Positions 14,649 through 23,149 of a stretch of 64,000 bases of DNA are shown here, piece after piece (position 1 is the first letter of the stretch; each line of letters opens with the position of its first letter). Both the position numbers and the translations under genes were made by a program. The stretch lies in assembly GCA_015071005.1 (NCBI GenBank), contig SVIG01000002.1, positions 248,001 through 312,000 on the forward strand, written 5' to 3'. The notes below the pieces were generated by a model. It searched no databases. It was not told the origin of the DNA and saw nothing but the letters and a program-made list of their open reading frames with translations. Source of the stretch: Clostridiales bacterium (GTDB lineage Bacteria > Bacillota > Clostridia > Christensenellales > Borkfalkiaceae).

Positions 14649-17180
14649 TTAAAAACCTTGTTCGGTACGATTGATAATATCGTCCTGCAACGAGCGAGAC
14701 AGGGTCGTAAACAATGCGCTATACCCTGCCACGCGGACAACCAACGTCTTGTATTTTTCGGGGTTCTTTTGCGCGTCCAAAAGGGTTTCACGCGTGACAA
14801 CGTTGAACTGCATGTGCATACCCTTTTGATCGAAATAGGAACGAATCAACGCCGCAAACTTCGTAAGTCCGCTCATTCCTGCAAGTGCAGACGGGTGGAA
14901 CTTCTGATTCAAAAGCGTACCGTTGCTCGCTACGTCTTGTTCGAGTCTTGCCACCGAGTTTGCCGTCGCCGTAGGGCCTTTCACGTCTCTACCCGACGCA
15001 GGGCCGATACCGTCTGCAATCGGTGTGAAGGCAAGTCTGCCGTCGGGCGTTGCGCCCGTTTGCGCGCCAAGAGGCACGTTTGCCGATACGGGGTACAAAC
15101 CTGCTTGGAAGATACCGCCGCGAGGATTCTTGTATTTTTCCACTTCCTTGGTATACGAGTTACCGACTTCACGCGCGAACATATCCGCTTCATAAATATC
15201 GTTGCCGTATTTAGGACAAGTTTCGTCGATTAAACGCTTGATTTCGCGGTATCTCGCCTTCTTGTCGGCAGGAATACCGTTTGCCGTCGTCACTTCTTGA
15301 TAAATGGCGCGAATCACGTCTTCCGTCACGTTCACGCCTTCTTCCGCGAGTGAGCAAGCCACTTCGCTTGTAATTCTTTCCGCAGCACTACCCGTCACGC
15401 CGTAGCCGAAATTCGCTTGGATAGCTTCTTTGAACTCGGACATGGTGACCACCTTTTGATCAAACACGAGTTGTTTGACCGCAAGCAAGCCGTCCGTATT
15501 GTTCGCAATACCGAAGCCTTGAGGGCCCGTGAAATTGTAGATTGCGCCCCCTTCTTGCAAGGACTTACCGCGACCGATACAGTCGTCTACCATACAAGAT
15601 TGGAAGGGCAAAGGACAACGAGTCGCGTGTGCGACGTCGATAGCGTTGTTTGCATTTACGAGCAATTTAATGAAGTAGCTTTGTTGCGTTTTATACGCAT
15701 TGAAGAATTCTTCAAAGGTTTGCATTTGGGTGACGTCGCCCGTTTCAGGTCCGATTTGCACACCCTTATCCACACCGTTCGAGAATACAAGCTCCATCGG
15801 ACGGCACATATTGAAGAATGCCGCGTCATGCCAACCGTCCGTCTTTGCGCCCTTTTGCGGCTCTACGCAACCGATAATACAATAATCTCTTGCATCTTCG
15901 AGGGTAAGTCCGCGCGCCATAATGGACGGGATAATGACTTCGTCGTTATAGTAAGCAGGTAAGCCCGTACCCAAACGAGTCAGCGCCGCCGCTTTAATCA
16001 TCAAGGGTTGAGGCGTACCGTTCCATACACGAATGGAAATGGAAGGTTGGGGAAGAGGCACGTGCATCGCCGCTTCCAAACACATATACGACAAATCGTT
16101 CGTCGCGTCTATGCCATGGATATTTTGACCGCCGACGATTAAGTTTTGGAACATACCGTAGCCTGCAAAGCCGTCCGCCGAACCAGCGTCGCGTACTTTA
16201 TTGATATCGTTAAGCTTCACCCAAATACAGTCGATAAGCTCCTGCGCTTGTTCAATTGTAAGCTTCCCTTCGTCGATATCTTTCTTATAGAAGGGGTACA
16301 TGTATTGATCGAAACGCCCAGGAGAGATGGAGTGACCGCTCGATTCCACTTGCAATAAGAGCTGTACAAACCAGAAGGATTGACAAGCTTCGTGGAAATC
16401 TCTCGCTCCAAATTCGGGTACGTGCATACAGTTTTTCGCGATTTTTTCAAGCTCCGCCTTACGCTCTACGTCGCGCTCCTTGCTCGCCATTTCCTTAGCA
16501 AGCTTTGCGTATCTTCTCGCATATTCCACCACCGCTTCGCACGATTCGATGACCGCGTGAAGGAAATTGCTTCTTTGTACGTATTCGGGATCGGCAACGT
16601 CGAGCTTTTGCAATGCCGACAAGGCTTCCGCCATAATACCGCGATAGCCTTGCTTTAAGACCTTTTCATAGTTGACGTTTACGTGACCGATGCCGTTATA
16701 GAAATAGTTACCGGGGGTGAACATACCGTGCGTAATGAACGCTTCATACGCTTCGGGTGCCATATTCGCTTTCGCAAGGTCGCTATTCGTCTTGCCCTTC
16801 CAATAGGGATACGCGCCGCGGAGTTCTTCCTTCGTCTTTTCGCTGATGAAGAAGGGGTCCGCCGCACGGGTTGCAACCGTGTCGAATTCCGCTTCTAACC
16901 ATTCGTAGGAATACTCAGGGAACACCTGACAGCCGCGCGGAGCAACCGTCGCACTACCGACAACGAGTTCGTTATCACGAATCACGATGGGGATATTGCG
17001 CAAAATATGCGCGAATGCCGCGCTTCTACGCAAAATGATGGGCAACGCTTCCGTTTGCTTATAGCTTTCCGTCACCAAAAGTCCGCGCGCGGACTCGATT
17101 TCAGGCATTTTTTCATAGAGCGCGTTGACCAATTTTTCTATTCTTGCGCTTTTTTCAATGACAAATTTGATGTTTTCCAT
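14649..17180 (-). CDS. B12-independent propanediol dehydratase (glycyl-radical enzyme)
   Basis: This 843-residue glycyl-radical diol dehydratase converts 1,2-propanediol to propionaldehyde and water in the compartment lumen. The active-site cysteine loop reads DYCIIGCVEPQKG near residue 430, the signature of glycerol/propanediol dehydratases. The glycine-radical loop RVAGYSALFTTLSRSLQ is about 25 residues from the C-terminus. Length fits propanediol dehydratases better than the shorter glycerol dehydratases. No clear encapsulation helix is seen at either end, unlike the other cargo enzymes here. AAAGGTG precedes the ATG. The activase is the next gene downstream. Glycerol is an alternative substrate, but the rhamnose genes in the same operon favour propanediol. 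Confidence 0.92.
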   Translation of the reverse strand: MENIKFVIEKSARIEKLVNALYEKMPEIESARGLLVTESYKQTEALPIILRRSAAFAHILRNIPIVIRDNELVVGSATVAPRGCQVFPEYSYEWLEAEFDTVATRAADPFFISEKTKEELRGAYPYWKGKTNSDLAKANMAPEAYEAFITHGMFTPGNYFYNGIGHVNVNYEKVLKQGYRGIMAEALSALQKLDVADPEYVQRSNFLHAVIESCEAVVEYARRYAKLAKEMASKERDVERKAELEKIAKNCMHVPEFGARDFHEACQSFWFVQLLLQVESSGHSISPGRFDQYMYPFYKKDIDEGKLTIEQAQELIDCIWVKLNDINKVRDAGSADGFAGYGMFQNLIVGGQNIHGIDATNDLSYMCLEAAMHVPLPQPSISIRVWNGTPQPLMIKAAALTRLGTGLPAYYNDEVIIPSIMARGLTLEDARDYCIIGCVEPQKGAKTDGWHDAAFFNMCRPMELVFSNGVDKGVQIGPETGDVTQMQTFEEFFNAYKTQQSYFIKLLVNANNAIDVAHATRCPLPFQSCMVDDCIGRGKSLQEGGAIYNFTGPQGFGIANNTDGLLAVKQLVFDQKVVTMSEFKEAIQANFGYGVTGSAAERITSEVACSLAEEGVNVTEDVIRAIYQEVTTANGIPADKKARYREIKRLIDETCPKYGNDIYEADMFAREVGNSYTKEVEKYKNPRGGIFQAGLYPVSANVPLGAQTGATPDGRLAFTPIADGIGPASGRDVKGPTATANSVARLEQDVASNGTLLNQKFHPSALAGMSGLTKFAALIRSYFDQKGMHMQFNVVTRETLLDAQKNPEKYKTLVVRVAGYSALFTTLSRSLQDDIINRTEQGF

Positions 17181-17239
17181 ACTTATTTACACCTTTCATC
17201 GCATACCTGCCCTGCGCACTTGCGCAAAACAGGGAATTT

Positions 17240-17785
17240 TTAGAGCTGATTCCAAAGATCTGCGTGGGGAGCTGCAATCACGGAAGTCGACGAGAGCTGA
17301 CCGCTCGCAATCGCGTAGTTCGCGCCGGCTTCTACCGCCGCGGTCACGTCCCCTACTTCGCCCGTGAGCATAATTACGCCCTTGCCGCCCATACCGCGCG
17401 ACACGCGAAGATCGAAAATTTCCACTCTTGCCGTCTTGACCGCGATATCCGCCGCTTTGATGGTCGTTGCAGCCGAGTACGTTTCGATAAGCCCAAGCGA
17501 ACCCTTTCTTTCGCCCGTTTGCGTACCGAAAAGCGCCTTGATAACTTGTTCGTCGATACGCCCCATAATCGAGCTATCGATAATGTACCCCTCAAACTTT
17601 GCTTGGACGTGGTTGACTGCCGCCGTCACGTTCGAAATCGAACCCGTCAAAATGATTTCATATTTACCAGGGCAGGAAGGATGTGCCGCAATCAGCTCCA
17701 CGCCTGCGCTCTTGAGCGCTGCGTCCGTTGCTTCCACGCCTTTGGGAATACTCTTTAATTCAATTACACCGATTGCTCTAAACAT
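17240..17785 (-). CDS. PduT-like tandem BMC shell protein with a cluster-binding cysteine
   Basis: This 181-residue protein contains two BMC domains (IGVIELKSIPKGVEATDAA and LGLIETYSAATTIKAADIA). It is therefore a BMC-T trimer that fills a hexagonal tile in the shell. The sequence HPSCPGKYEIILTG matches the loop in PduT whose cysteine binds a [4Fe-4S] cluster at the central pore. This would let electrons cross the shell. It overlaps the stop codon of the PduS-like gene as TAATG, so the two are translationally coupled, consistent with a PduS-PduT electron path. Confidence 0.92.
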   Translation of the reverse strand: MFRAIGVIELKSIPKGVEATDAALKSAGVELIAAHPSCPGKYEIILTGSISNVTAAVNHVQAKFEGYIIDSSIMGRIDEQVIKALFGTQTGERKGSLGLIETYSAATTIKAADIAVKTARVEIFDLRVSRGMGGKGVIMLTGEVGDVTAAVEAGANYAIASGQLSSTSVIAAPHADLWNQL

Positions 17786-19104
17786 TACGCTTCATCCTTT
17801 TCTATGATAATTCTATCGCTATATACGCTTACTTTACCCGATATAGACGCATATTGAGGAAGGGAAAGTCCTTCCGCCGCTTCCGCGATTTTGTCGCCCT
17901 TGTTTACGTACGTCCCGTCTTCTACGCAAGGCACGCTCGGCGCGCCAATGTGTTGACGGAGCAAAATTTCCACTCTTGCATAGCTCGTTTGTTCGCCGAT
18001 ATATTTCCCGACTTTATCAAACCTTGCTACGCCGAGCACGTTCGCCCAACGCTCGGACGGCACCATTCGCCATTCCCTTTCCTGCGCGGGGGAAACGTCT
18101 TCCTTGCCCACGTAGCGCAGCTTGTTTTTCGCAAGGAGCACCTTGTACTCGTTGATGACCGCCTTCGGCGAAATACCTTGGCAACAAGCCAACGATTCAC
18201 AGATACCGCAACCGCAACAAAGAGTCGCGGAAATTACCATTTCGGGAAGCACGGTCGCCGCGCCCTTGGCTGTGCGCACCATCTTATGCGGCTCGAGCGG
18301 ATACCCTAAAAGATGTCTTGGACACATATCCGTACAACGGGTACATTGACAGCACGCCGTTTCCGCCCTTGCGATCGACTTATCCCCGTCCAAAAATTTG
18401 GACTGTGCCGCTTCGCAATTTTCGGGCAGTATCAAAAGCCCTTTCGTGGTTTTTGTAACCACCGCGCTGTCAGGATCTATCACCTTACCCATCGAAGGAC
18501 CGCCGTCTAAAACGATATGCCCTTCGGGGATTATGATCGAATTTTTGTCGAAAAGTTCCGCTACGGTCACGCCGATAGGAACTTTTACCACGATCGCCTC
18601 GGGGATATTCCCTGCAATCGTGAGATATTTTTCCGTGAGATTCGTCCCACGTTTTAATTTCACCGCGATATTGTAGAAGGTTTCTACGTTCAAAACGATC
18701 ACCCCTGCGGTGATGGGGAGATTCCCGGGTCGCACGACGCGCCCCGTCGCTTGGTAAATCAAGCTGATTTCGTCGCCCATCGGATATACGTCGGGCAACG
18801 TTTTCAAGATAATTCTATCCGCAAGCTTCGTTCCGTCTTTCAGCTTTAAGCGGACCGCCGTATGCTCTTTTACACACAAGAGCGCGCAAGGGATTTTCGC
18901 ATAGTCAAGCACCGCTTGAATTCCCGAAAGCACCATCGGCATTTCCTTTTGAAGAAGAACGTAGTCGGTATAGAGCAAAGGCTCGCATTCCGCGCCGTTT
19001 ACGACAAGCGTATCCGCCCCGTCCGCCAATTTCGCGTACGAGGGAAAACCTGCGCCACCTGCGCCGACTATTCCGGATTCTTTCATCAATTCTTTCAGTT
19101 CCAT
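17785..19104 (-). CDS. PduS/RnfC-like flavin and iron-sulfur oxidoreductase
   Basis: This 439-residue protein starts with GIVGAGGAGFPSYAKLADG, the nucleotide-binding opening of the RnfC/NuoF-like fold, and VNGAECEPLLYTD. An SLBB-type middle follows, then two [4Fe-4S] motifs, CCQCTRCTDMCPRHLLG and CCGCGICESLACCQG, and a C-terminal barrel-sandwich part (GTYVNKGDKIAEAAEG). PduS in B12-dependent systems reduces cobalamin. This locus has a B12-independent dehydratase, so it more likely moves electrons between NADH and the PduT cluster, for NAD recycling or for the radical activase. The ribosome site is weak (AGGT). Confidence 0.9.
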   Translation of the reverse strand: MELKELMKESGIVGAGGAGFPSYAKLADGADTLVVNGAECEPLLYTDYVLLQKEMPMVLSGIQAVLDYAKIPCALLCVKEHTAVRLKLKDGTKLADRIILKTLPDVYPMGDEISLIYQATGRVVRPGNLPITAGVIVLNVETFYNIAVKLKRGTNLTEKYLTIAGNIPEAIVVKVPIGVTVAELFDKNSIIIPEGHIVLDGGPSMGKVIDPDSAVVTKTTKGLLILPENCEAAQSKFLDGDKSIARAETACCQCTRCTDMCPRHLLGYPLEPHKMVRTAKGAATVLPEMVISATLCCGCGICESLACCQGISPKAVINEYKVLLAKNKLRYVGKEDVSPAQEREWRMVPSERWANVLGVARFDKVGKYIGEQTSYARVEILLRQHIGAPSVPCVEDGTYVNKGDKIAEAAEGLSLPQYASISGKVSVYSDRIIIEKDEA

Positions 19105-19149
19105 AGCAATAACGACCTATTTTAATAAGGTAAAACCCAACGCTTCGCG

Positions 19150-19265
19150 GCTACTTGCCGCCGTAAAACGTTGAAAAATGCGAGCAGTTCAAAGCACGGC
19201 GAGCACTTTGATGGGCGCGTACTAACCGTACGCAACCGAAAAGCGCAGAGCCGCAACGCCAAAAT
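19150..19265. repeat. Mosaic intercistronic repeat, single copy
   Basis: The gap between the vertex-protein gene and pduS holds GGGCGCGTACTAACCGTACG, the same core as the 119-bp and 125-bp repeats, flanked by GCCGCCGTAAAACG and AAAGCGCAGAGCCGC. The left part matches the unexplained sequence at 13300-13345. Confidence 0.7.
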
Positions 19266-19283
19266 GCGACGCATATACGGCGT

Positions 19284-19535
19284 TTAGTAATCGACGATAC
19301 CTACGATTACCGCGTCACAAGGCGCGTTCGTATTCAAAAGCGCAAGACGCGCAGAGCTACCCGTCGTGATGAGTACCGTTTCACCGATACCAGCGCCAAC
19401 GCTATCCACCGCGATGATGAATTCGCCCGTAAGCTCGCCGTTTTTCATAATTTCCACTTCCATAAATTTTGAACCGACCAAGGATTCTTGTTTTCTCGTG
19501 GAAACGATATGACCTCTGATAATACCTCTTAACAT
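19284..19535 (-). CDS. EutN/CcmL-type BMC vertex protein
   Basis: This 83-residue protein matches the pentameric BMC-P family that closes the vertices of the shell. The start MLRGIIRGHIVSTRKQESL, the middle EFIIAVDSVGAGIGETVLIT and the end PCDAVIVGIVDY are all diagnostic. It is the only BMC-P gene seen here, which is enough for one shell type. It starts nine bases after pduL. Confidence 0.95.
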   Translation of the reverse strand: MLRGIIRGHIVSTRKQESLVGSKFMEVEIMKNGELTGEFIIAVDSVGAGIGETVLITTGSSARLALLNTNAPCDAVIVGIVDY

Positions 19536-19544
19536 ACTATTATA

Positions 19545-20210
19545 TTACTCCTTTACAACCTTGACTTTCGAGCCGTTGCCAATCCCGACCGCGTTTGCAT
19601 CGTCCGTATCCACGTGCATTTCCAAGCGGAAATCCTTATGCACGCGCACTTGCACGTCATACCAACGAGTACGGCGTTTTCCGTTCACGTCCACCGTTAC
19701 GTAATCGCCGTCCTTCACTCCAAACGCCGCGCCGTCCGCAGGCGACATGTGGATATGTCTATTCGCAATAATACAGCCTTCCTTGAGCTGAACAACCCCT
19801 TTCGGCCCGATAATCGTCACGGGTGCGGAGCCTTCCGTCTTACCCGATTCTCTTACGGGGGGCTTTACCTTCAACACGTAGGAATCCGTTGCGGAAATTT
19901 CCACCTGCGATTTTCCGCGAAGCGGCCCTAAAACACGTACGTTTTCGATGGGGCGCATTGCAGGCCCGATGAGCGTAAGCGTTTCTTTGCAAGCATACTG
20001 CCCCGGTTGAGAAAGGTCCTTCATCGGAGTAAGCTCGTAACCCGCACCAAAAAGGGTTTCCAAATCCGCTTTATTCAAATGAATATGCCGATTCGAAACG
20101 CCTACCGGCACTTCGCCGTTTGCATTCGAAGACGTAGGAATCTCATTCCCGTCTATATTCGCAAGCACTTTTTTTACCAATTCCGCAATTTGCGCATTAG
20201 AAAATTCCAT
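19545..20210 (-). CDS. pduL: Phosphate propanoyltransferase
   Basis: PduL converts propionyl-CoA and phosphate to propionyl phosphate and free CoA, recycling CoA inside the shell. The zinc-binding motif of the family appears twice: GVSNRHIHLNKADLETLFG and CIIANRHIHMSPADGAAFG, with PLRGKSQVEIS between. The N-terminal helix FSNAQIAELVKKVLANI is an encapsulation peptide, followed by a loose linker. The track begins at a TTG; the ATG at 20210, directly after GGAAGGAAAG, is the better start. The product goes to the acetate kinase-family enzyme at the start of the operon. Confidence 0.95.
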   Translation of the reverse strand: MEFSNAQIAELVKKVLANIDGNEIPTSSNANGEVPVGVSNRHIHLNKADLETLFGAGYELTPMKDLSQPGQYACKETLTLIGPAMRPIENVRVLGPLRGKSQVEISATDSYVLKVKPPVRESGKTEGSAPVTIIGPKGVVQLKEGCIIANRHIHMSPADGAAFGVKDGDYVTVDVNGKRRTRWYDVQVRVHKDFRLEMHVDTDDANAVGIGNGSKVKVVKE

Positions 20211-20309
20211 ATTCTTTCCTTCCAAAATTGTTTTTTGCTAGTTTAGCCAAGCATAAAGGCGCGTACGCGCGCGTACACAAGGCGTTTTTCATAGATTTTT
20301 GCGGAATAC

Positions 20310-20369
20310 CTTCCGCATTATTTTGAAAAAACTTCCCCGTATTGCCCGCCCACAAGACGGGCAATACGG
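20310..20369 (-). terminator. Two strong intercistronic hairpins after the shell-gene block
   Basis: CCGTATTGCCCG pairs with CGGGCAATACGG (20337-20369), a perfect 12-bp stem followed on the minus strand by GGAAG and six T. A second hairpin TGCGGAA-TACC-TTCCGCA lies at 20310-20327. The stem-plus-T layout could act as a partial terminator or as a 3' stabiliser for the shell mRNA before pduL. Just downstream on the minus strand is GTACGCGCGCGTAC. Confidence 0.65.
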
Positions 20370-20405
20370 TTATTTCCATTCGATTAAAGTGCTAAATGCT
20401 TTTAA

Positions 20406-20678
20406 TTATTTGATGGAGGGAAGAAGTTTTTCAACGTCCATATGGGGACGAGGGATTACGTGCGTAGCGATAACTTCGCCAAGAGCCGTAGCTGCTGCCG
20501 TACCAGCTTCAACTGCTGCCTTAACTGCGCCAACGTCGCCGCGAACCATAACGCTTACCAAACCGCTACCGATCTTTTCGCTACCGATAAGTACAACGTT
20601 TGCTGCCTTTACCATAGCATCTGCTGCTTCGATCGCCGCTACCAAACCTCTGGTTTCTACCATACCCAATGCTTCCAT
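20406..20678 (-). CDS. BMC-H shell protein, PduA/PduJ-like, copy 1
   Basis: This 90-residue protein is one BMC domain ([20 protein letters not shown]) with the pore loop KIGSGLVSV typical of PduA/PduJ hexamers that let small polar metabolites pass. It differs from the copy at 21095 by only one residue near the C-terminus (PHMDVEKLL versus PHADVEKLL), plus that copy's extra starting Met. The DNA also differs at only a few positions, so the two are a recent duplication or are kept alike by gene conversion. AGGAGG precedes the ATG. Confidence 0.95.
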   Translation of the reverse strand: MEALGMVETRGLVAAIEAADAMVKAANVVLIGSEKIGSGLVSVMVRGDVGAVKAAVEAGTAAATALGEVIATHVIPRPHMDVEKLLPSIK

Positions 20679-20757
20679 TTGTTTAATCCTCCTAGATTAA
20701 TTTTAATTTATTTTTCTTCTTATGTTTTCGGGCACTACCCCCGAATTTGTTTTGTGA

Positions 20758-21030
20758 CTAACCCGTCGTTAAGAATTTCATAACGTCGGGGTGAGGGCGC
20801 GCGATTACTTCGCACACCTTTACGTTACCGACTTCCGCCGCCGCAGCCGCGCCCGCTTCGAGCGCCGCCTTGACCGCGGAAACTTCACCTTCGACGACGA
20901 TTGTCACCAATCGACCGCCGAGCCGCTTTTCTACGTGTATCAGCCGAACGTCGGCTGCTTTTACCATAGCGTCAAGCCCGGTGATTGCGGCAACCATAGC
21001 CTGTACTTCGAGTAACGCTATTGCTTTCAT
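20758..21030 (-). CDS. BMC-H shell protein, divergent pore
   Basis: This is a single BMC domain of 90 residues (MKAIALLEVQAMVAAITGLD) with EKRLGGRLVTIVVEGEVSAV at the pore position, so Gly-Gly-Arg replaces the GSG of its neighbours and the pore would be more positively charged. It sits between the two near-identical copies. A TTCGGG/CCCGAA hairpin follows its stop codon. AAAGGAG precedes the ATG. Confidence 0.94.
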   Translation of the reverse strand: MKAIALLEVQAMVAAITGLDAMVKAADVRLIHVEKRLGGRLVTIVVEGEVSAVKAALEAGAAAAAEVGNVKVCEVIARPHPDVMKFLTTG

Positions 21031-21094
21031 TGAATTTCTCCTTTCTTACTCTGTTAAAAATGTGGAGAAGGGTTACCCCCTTTTACACTTTTAA

Positions 21095-21370
21095 TTATTT
21101 GATCGAAGGAAGAAGTTTTTCAACGTCTGCGTGGGGACGAGGGATTACGTGCGTAGCGATAACTTCGCCAAGAGCCGTAGCTGCTGCCGTACCAGCTTCA
21201 ACTGCTGCCTTAACTGCGCCAACGTCACCGCGAACCATAACGCTTACCAAACCGCTACCGATCTTTTCGCTGCCGATAAGTACAACGTTTGCCGCCTTTA
21301 CCATAGCATCTGCTGCTTCGATCGCCGCTACCAAACCTCTGGTTTCTACCATACCCAATGCTTCCATCAT
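21095..21370 (-). CDS. BMC-H shell protein, PduA/PduJ-like, copy 2
   Basis: Near-identical to the gene at 20406, with the same KIGSGLVSV pore loop; 91 residues from the first ATG, 90 from the second, and AAGGAG suits either. A hairpin with a T run (around 21055-21090) follows the gene, as it does after the other shell genes. Two copies plus the divergent paralogue suggest that this is the main facet protein, needed in high amount. Confidence 0.95.
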   Translation of the reverse strand: MMEALGMVETRGLVAAIEAADAMVKAANVVLIGSEKIGSGLVSVMVRGDVGAVKAAVEAGTAAATALGEVIATHVIPRPHADVEKLLPSIK

Positions 21371-21406
21371 AATTTTTAATCTCCTTAAATTATATTTTTT
21401 ATTTTT

Positions 21407-21724
21407 TTATCTTAATTTGTCTTTGCCAAGAGCGCTCAAATGTGCAAACCATTCAATCTCTTCGCTTTGTCTTGCAATTACCTTATGGGTAATATACAAT
21501 TCTCTTTTTTCAGCTTCGGCTTTACCCGCCGCGACCGCCGCTTCGACTGCCGCCGCGCTGCCTTCTACTTTAATCGCCATGACCAAAGGCACGCGTGCGG
21601 AATCCCCTGCCGCGGGTTTATTCTTGTCGATAGCTACGACTTTTACGTCCGCAGCCTTCGCCATAGCGTCCGCGACAACGATCGACGTTGCGAAACCGAA
21701 TACTTCTATCATGCCAAGTGCCAT
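21407..21724 (-). CDS. BMC-H shell protein with an insertion
   Basis: This 105-residue BMC-domain protein (MALGMIEVFGFATSIVVADAMAKAADV) has an insertion at the pore loop, IDKNKPAAGDSARVPLVMAI, and a C-terminal extension EEIEWFAHLSALGKDKLR. It is less like PduA than the other three, and a specialised pore or cargo contact is possible. It is the first shell gene after array B. AAAGGAG precedes the ATG. Confidence 0.92.
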   Translation of the reverse strand: MALGMIEVFGFATSIVVADAMAKAADVKVVAIDKNKPAAGDSARVPLVMAIKVEGSAAAVEAAVAAGKAEAEKRELYITHKVIARQSEEIEWFAHLSALGKDKLR

Positions 21725-21750
21725 ATTGTTCTCCTTTGAGTCGAGTGTAT

Positions 21751-21933
21751 TGAATTGCTTTGCAATTCGTGAATTGGCTATGCCGTGAATTTTCGCTTTC
21801 GCTCAATGAATTGCCAACTTTGTTGGCGTTATGGAATAATCCTACAACGCAAGGCTCAGCCTTGCAATTCACGCACCGTCAGGTGCAATTCACGAAACAA
21901 CCGTTTCAATTCACGCAAGTTTACTTGCAATTC
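21751..21933. repeat. GTGAATTG hairpin array B
   Basis: This lies between the alcohol dehydrogenase and the first shell gene. The left side has GTGAATT blocks; the right side has four CAATTCAC blocks, separated by mini-hairpins such as CAAGGCTCAGCCTTG and GCACCGTCAGGTGC. The centre differs from arrays A and C. It reaches to within three bases of the dehydrogenase stop codon. Confidence 0.8.
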
Positions 21934-21935
21934 AC

Positions 21936-23135
21936 TTACTTATTTACAAAACAGATCTTAATACCTTTCTGCGCCACGTTCACTTCCATCGCTTCGTTGA
22001 GTTGATCAAGCGGGAATTCGTGCGTGATCAAATCTTTGATGGGAATATTCATTTCGCGCGCTTGGCGAAGGAATGCCATCGTCGTGGGATAATCGTCAGC
22101 CGAGTAGTCCCAAGAACCAACGAGGTTGATTTCCTTGTTACACATAGCAAAGTGAGGATTTACGTTGTATTCGCCGTTGTTGACGAAGAAACCCATTTCG
22201 CAAAGACCGCCGCCGCGACGGATATATTCGAAGATATCCTTTGCCGCCGCAGGCGCACCCGTGCATTGGAACGCGAAGTCCGCGCCCACGCCGTTTGCAA
22301 CGCTCTTCACAAGCTTTACTCTCGCTTCCAACGTCGAAACTTCCTTGAAGTTGATGATCGTTTTCACGCCGAGCTTTCTTGCCATTTCCAAACGCATCGG
22401 CGTACCGTCAATCGCGATAATGTGATTGATACCTGCCGCGCGAAGTACGCTGATCATAACAAGACCTACAGGGCCAAGACCTTGAATAAGGACTTTCGAA
22501 TTGAAGTTGATAAGCCCCGTCGTTTGTGCTCTCTTCAATGCGTGTACGCATACGCAAGCAAGCTCGAGAATCATTCTTTCTTTGAGGTCGAGGTCATTTA
22601 CTACGAAATACGTAGAACCTTTACCGCGGATAAGAAGGTATTCCGCGAACCAACCCGTGAAGGGATTCGCATCGCTATGGGGAATCAACCCGAACACGCC
22701 TTGCTTATCGCAAAGGTTGGTGTTTGCAGGGTGATTACGGCACACGTGGCATTCGCCGCAGCTGATAACGCTCGTAACGAGCTTATCGCCGACTTTGATG
22801 GGCTTGCCCGAAGTGTCGCATTTAATATTTTTGCCAAGGTAAACGATTTCGCCCGTACCTTCGTGACCGAGCGTCACGGGAATGATACCGAAAGGATCGG
22901 CTTTCCATTCGTGAACGTCCGTACCGCAAACGCCGCAACCTTCTACTTTTACGAGAATGTCGTCGTCGTTAAGCGCAGGAAGGGGGAATTCTTTTACTTC
23001 GATTTTTTTCTGCGCGGTCAACATCGCTACTTTCGCGGTCTTGGGAATTTTGCCCGAGCAGGAGGATTTTGCTCCGCCCATTTCCCCGAGAATCTTACGA
23101 ACGATGCTTTCCACTTGAGAAGAAGTAATATCCAT
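21936..23135 (-). CDS. Zinc-dependent alcohol dehydrogenase with encapsulation peptide
   Basis: This medium-chain dehydrogenase probably reduces propionaldehyde to propanol, or lactaldehyde to propanediol, with NADH. The catalytic zinc motif CGVCGTDVHEW and GHEGTG are present. The structural zinc cysteines are in CGECHVCRNHPANTNLC, and the cofactor fold is in VLIQGLGPVGLVMIS. Residues 3-19 (ITSSQVESIVRKILGEM) are an amphipathic encapsulation helix joined to the enzyme by a Gly/Ser linker, so it is a lumen enzyme. AAAAGGAG precedes the ATG. Most microcompartments use iron-type PduQ instead, so the zinc type is notable but known from glycyl-radical compartments. Confidence 0.9.
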   Translation of the reverse strand: MDITSSQVESIVRKILGEMGGAKSSCSGKIPKTAKVAMLTAQKKIEVKEFPLPALNDDDILVKVEGCGVCGTDVHEWKADPFGIIPVTLGHEGTGEIVYLGKNIKCDTSGKPIKVGDKLVTSVISCGECHVCRNHPANTNLCDKQGVFGLIPHSDANPFTGWFAEYLLIRGKGSTYFVVNDLDLKERMILELACVCVHALKRAQTTGLINFNSKVLIQGLGPVGLVMISVLRAAGINHIIAIDGTPMRLEMARKLGVKTIINFKEVSTLEARVKLVKSVANGVGADFAFQCTGAPAAAKDIFEYIRRGGGLCEMGFFVNNGEYNVNPHFAMCNKEINLVGSWDYSADDYPTTMAFLRQAREMNIPIKDLITHEFPLDQLNEAMEVNVAQKGIKICFVNK

Positions 23136-23149
23136 ATTTTGTTCTCCTT

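Noticed and set aside
17785-19104. Cobalamin reductase (PduS proper)
   Set aside because: No B12-dependent dehydratase, reactivase or adenosyltransferase is present in the locus; the dehydratase is a glycyl-radical enzyme.
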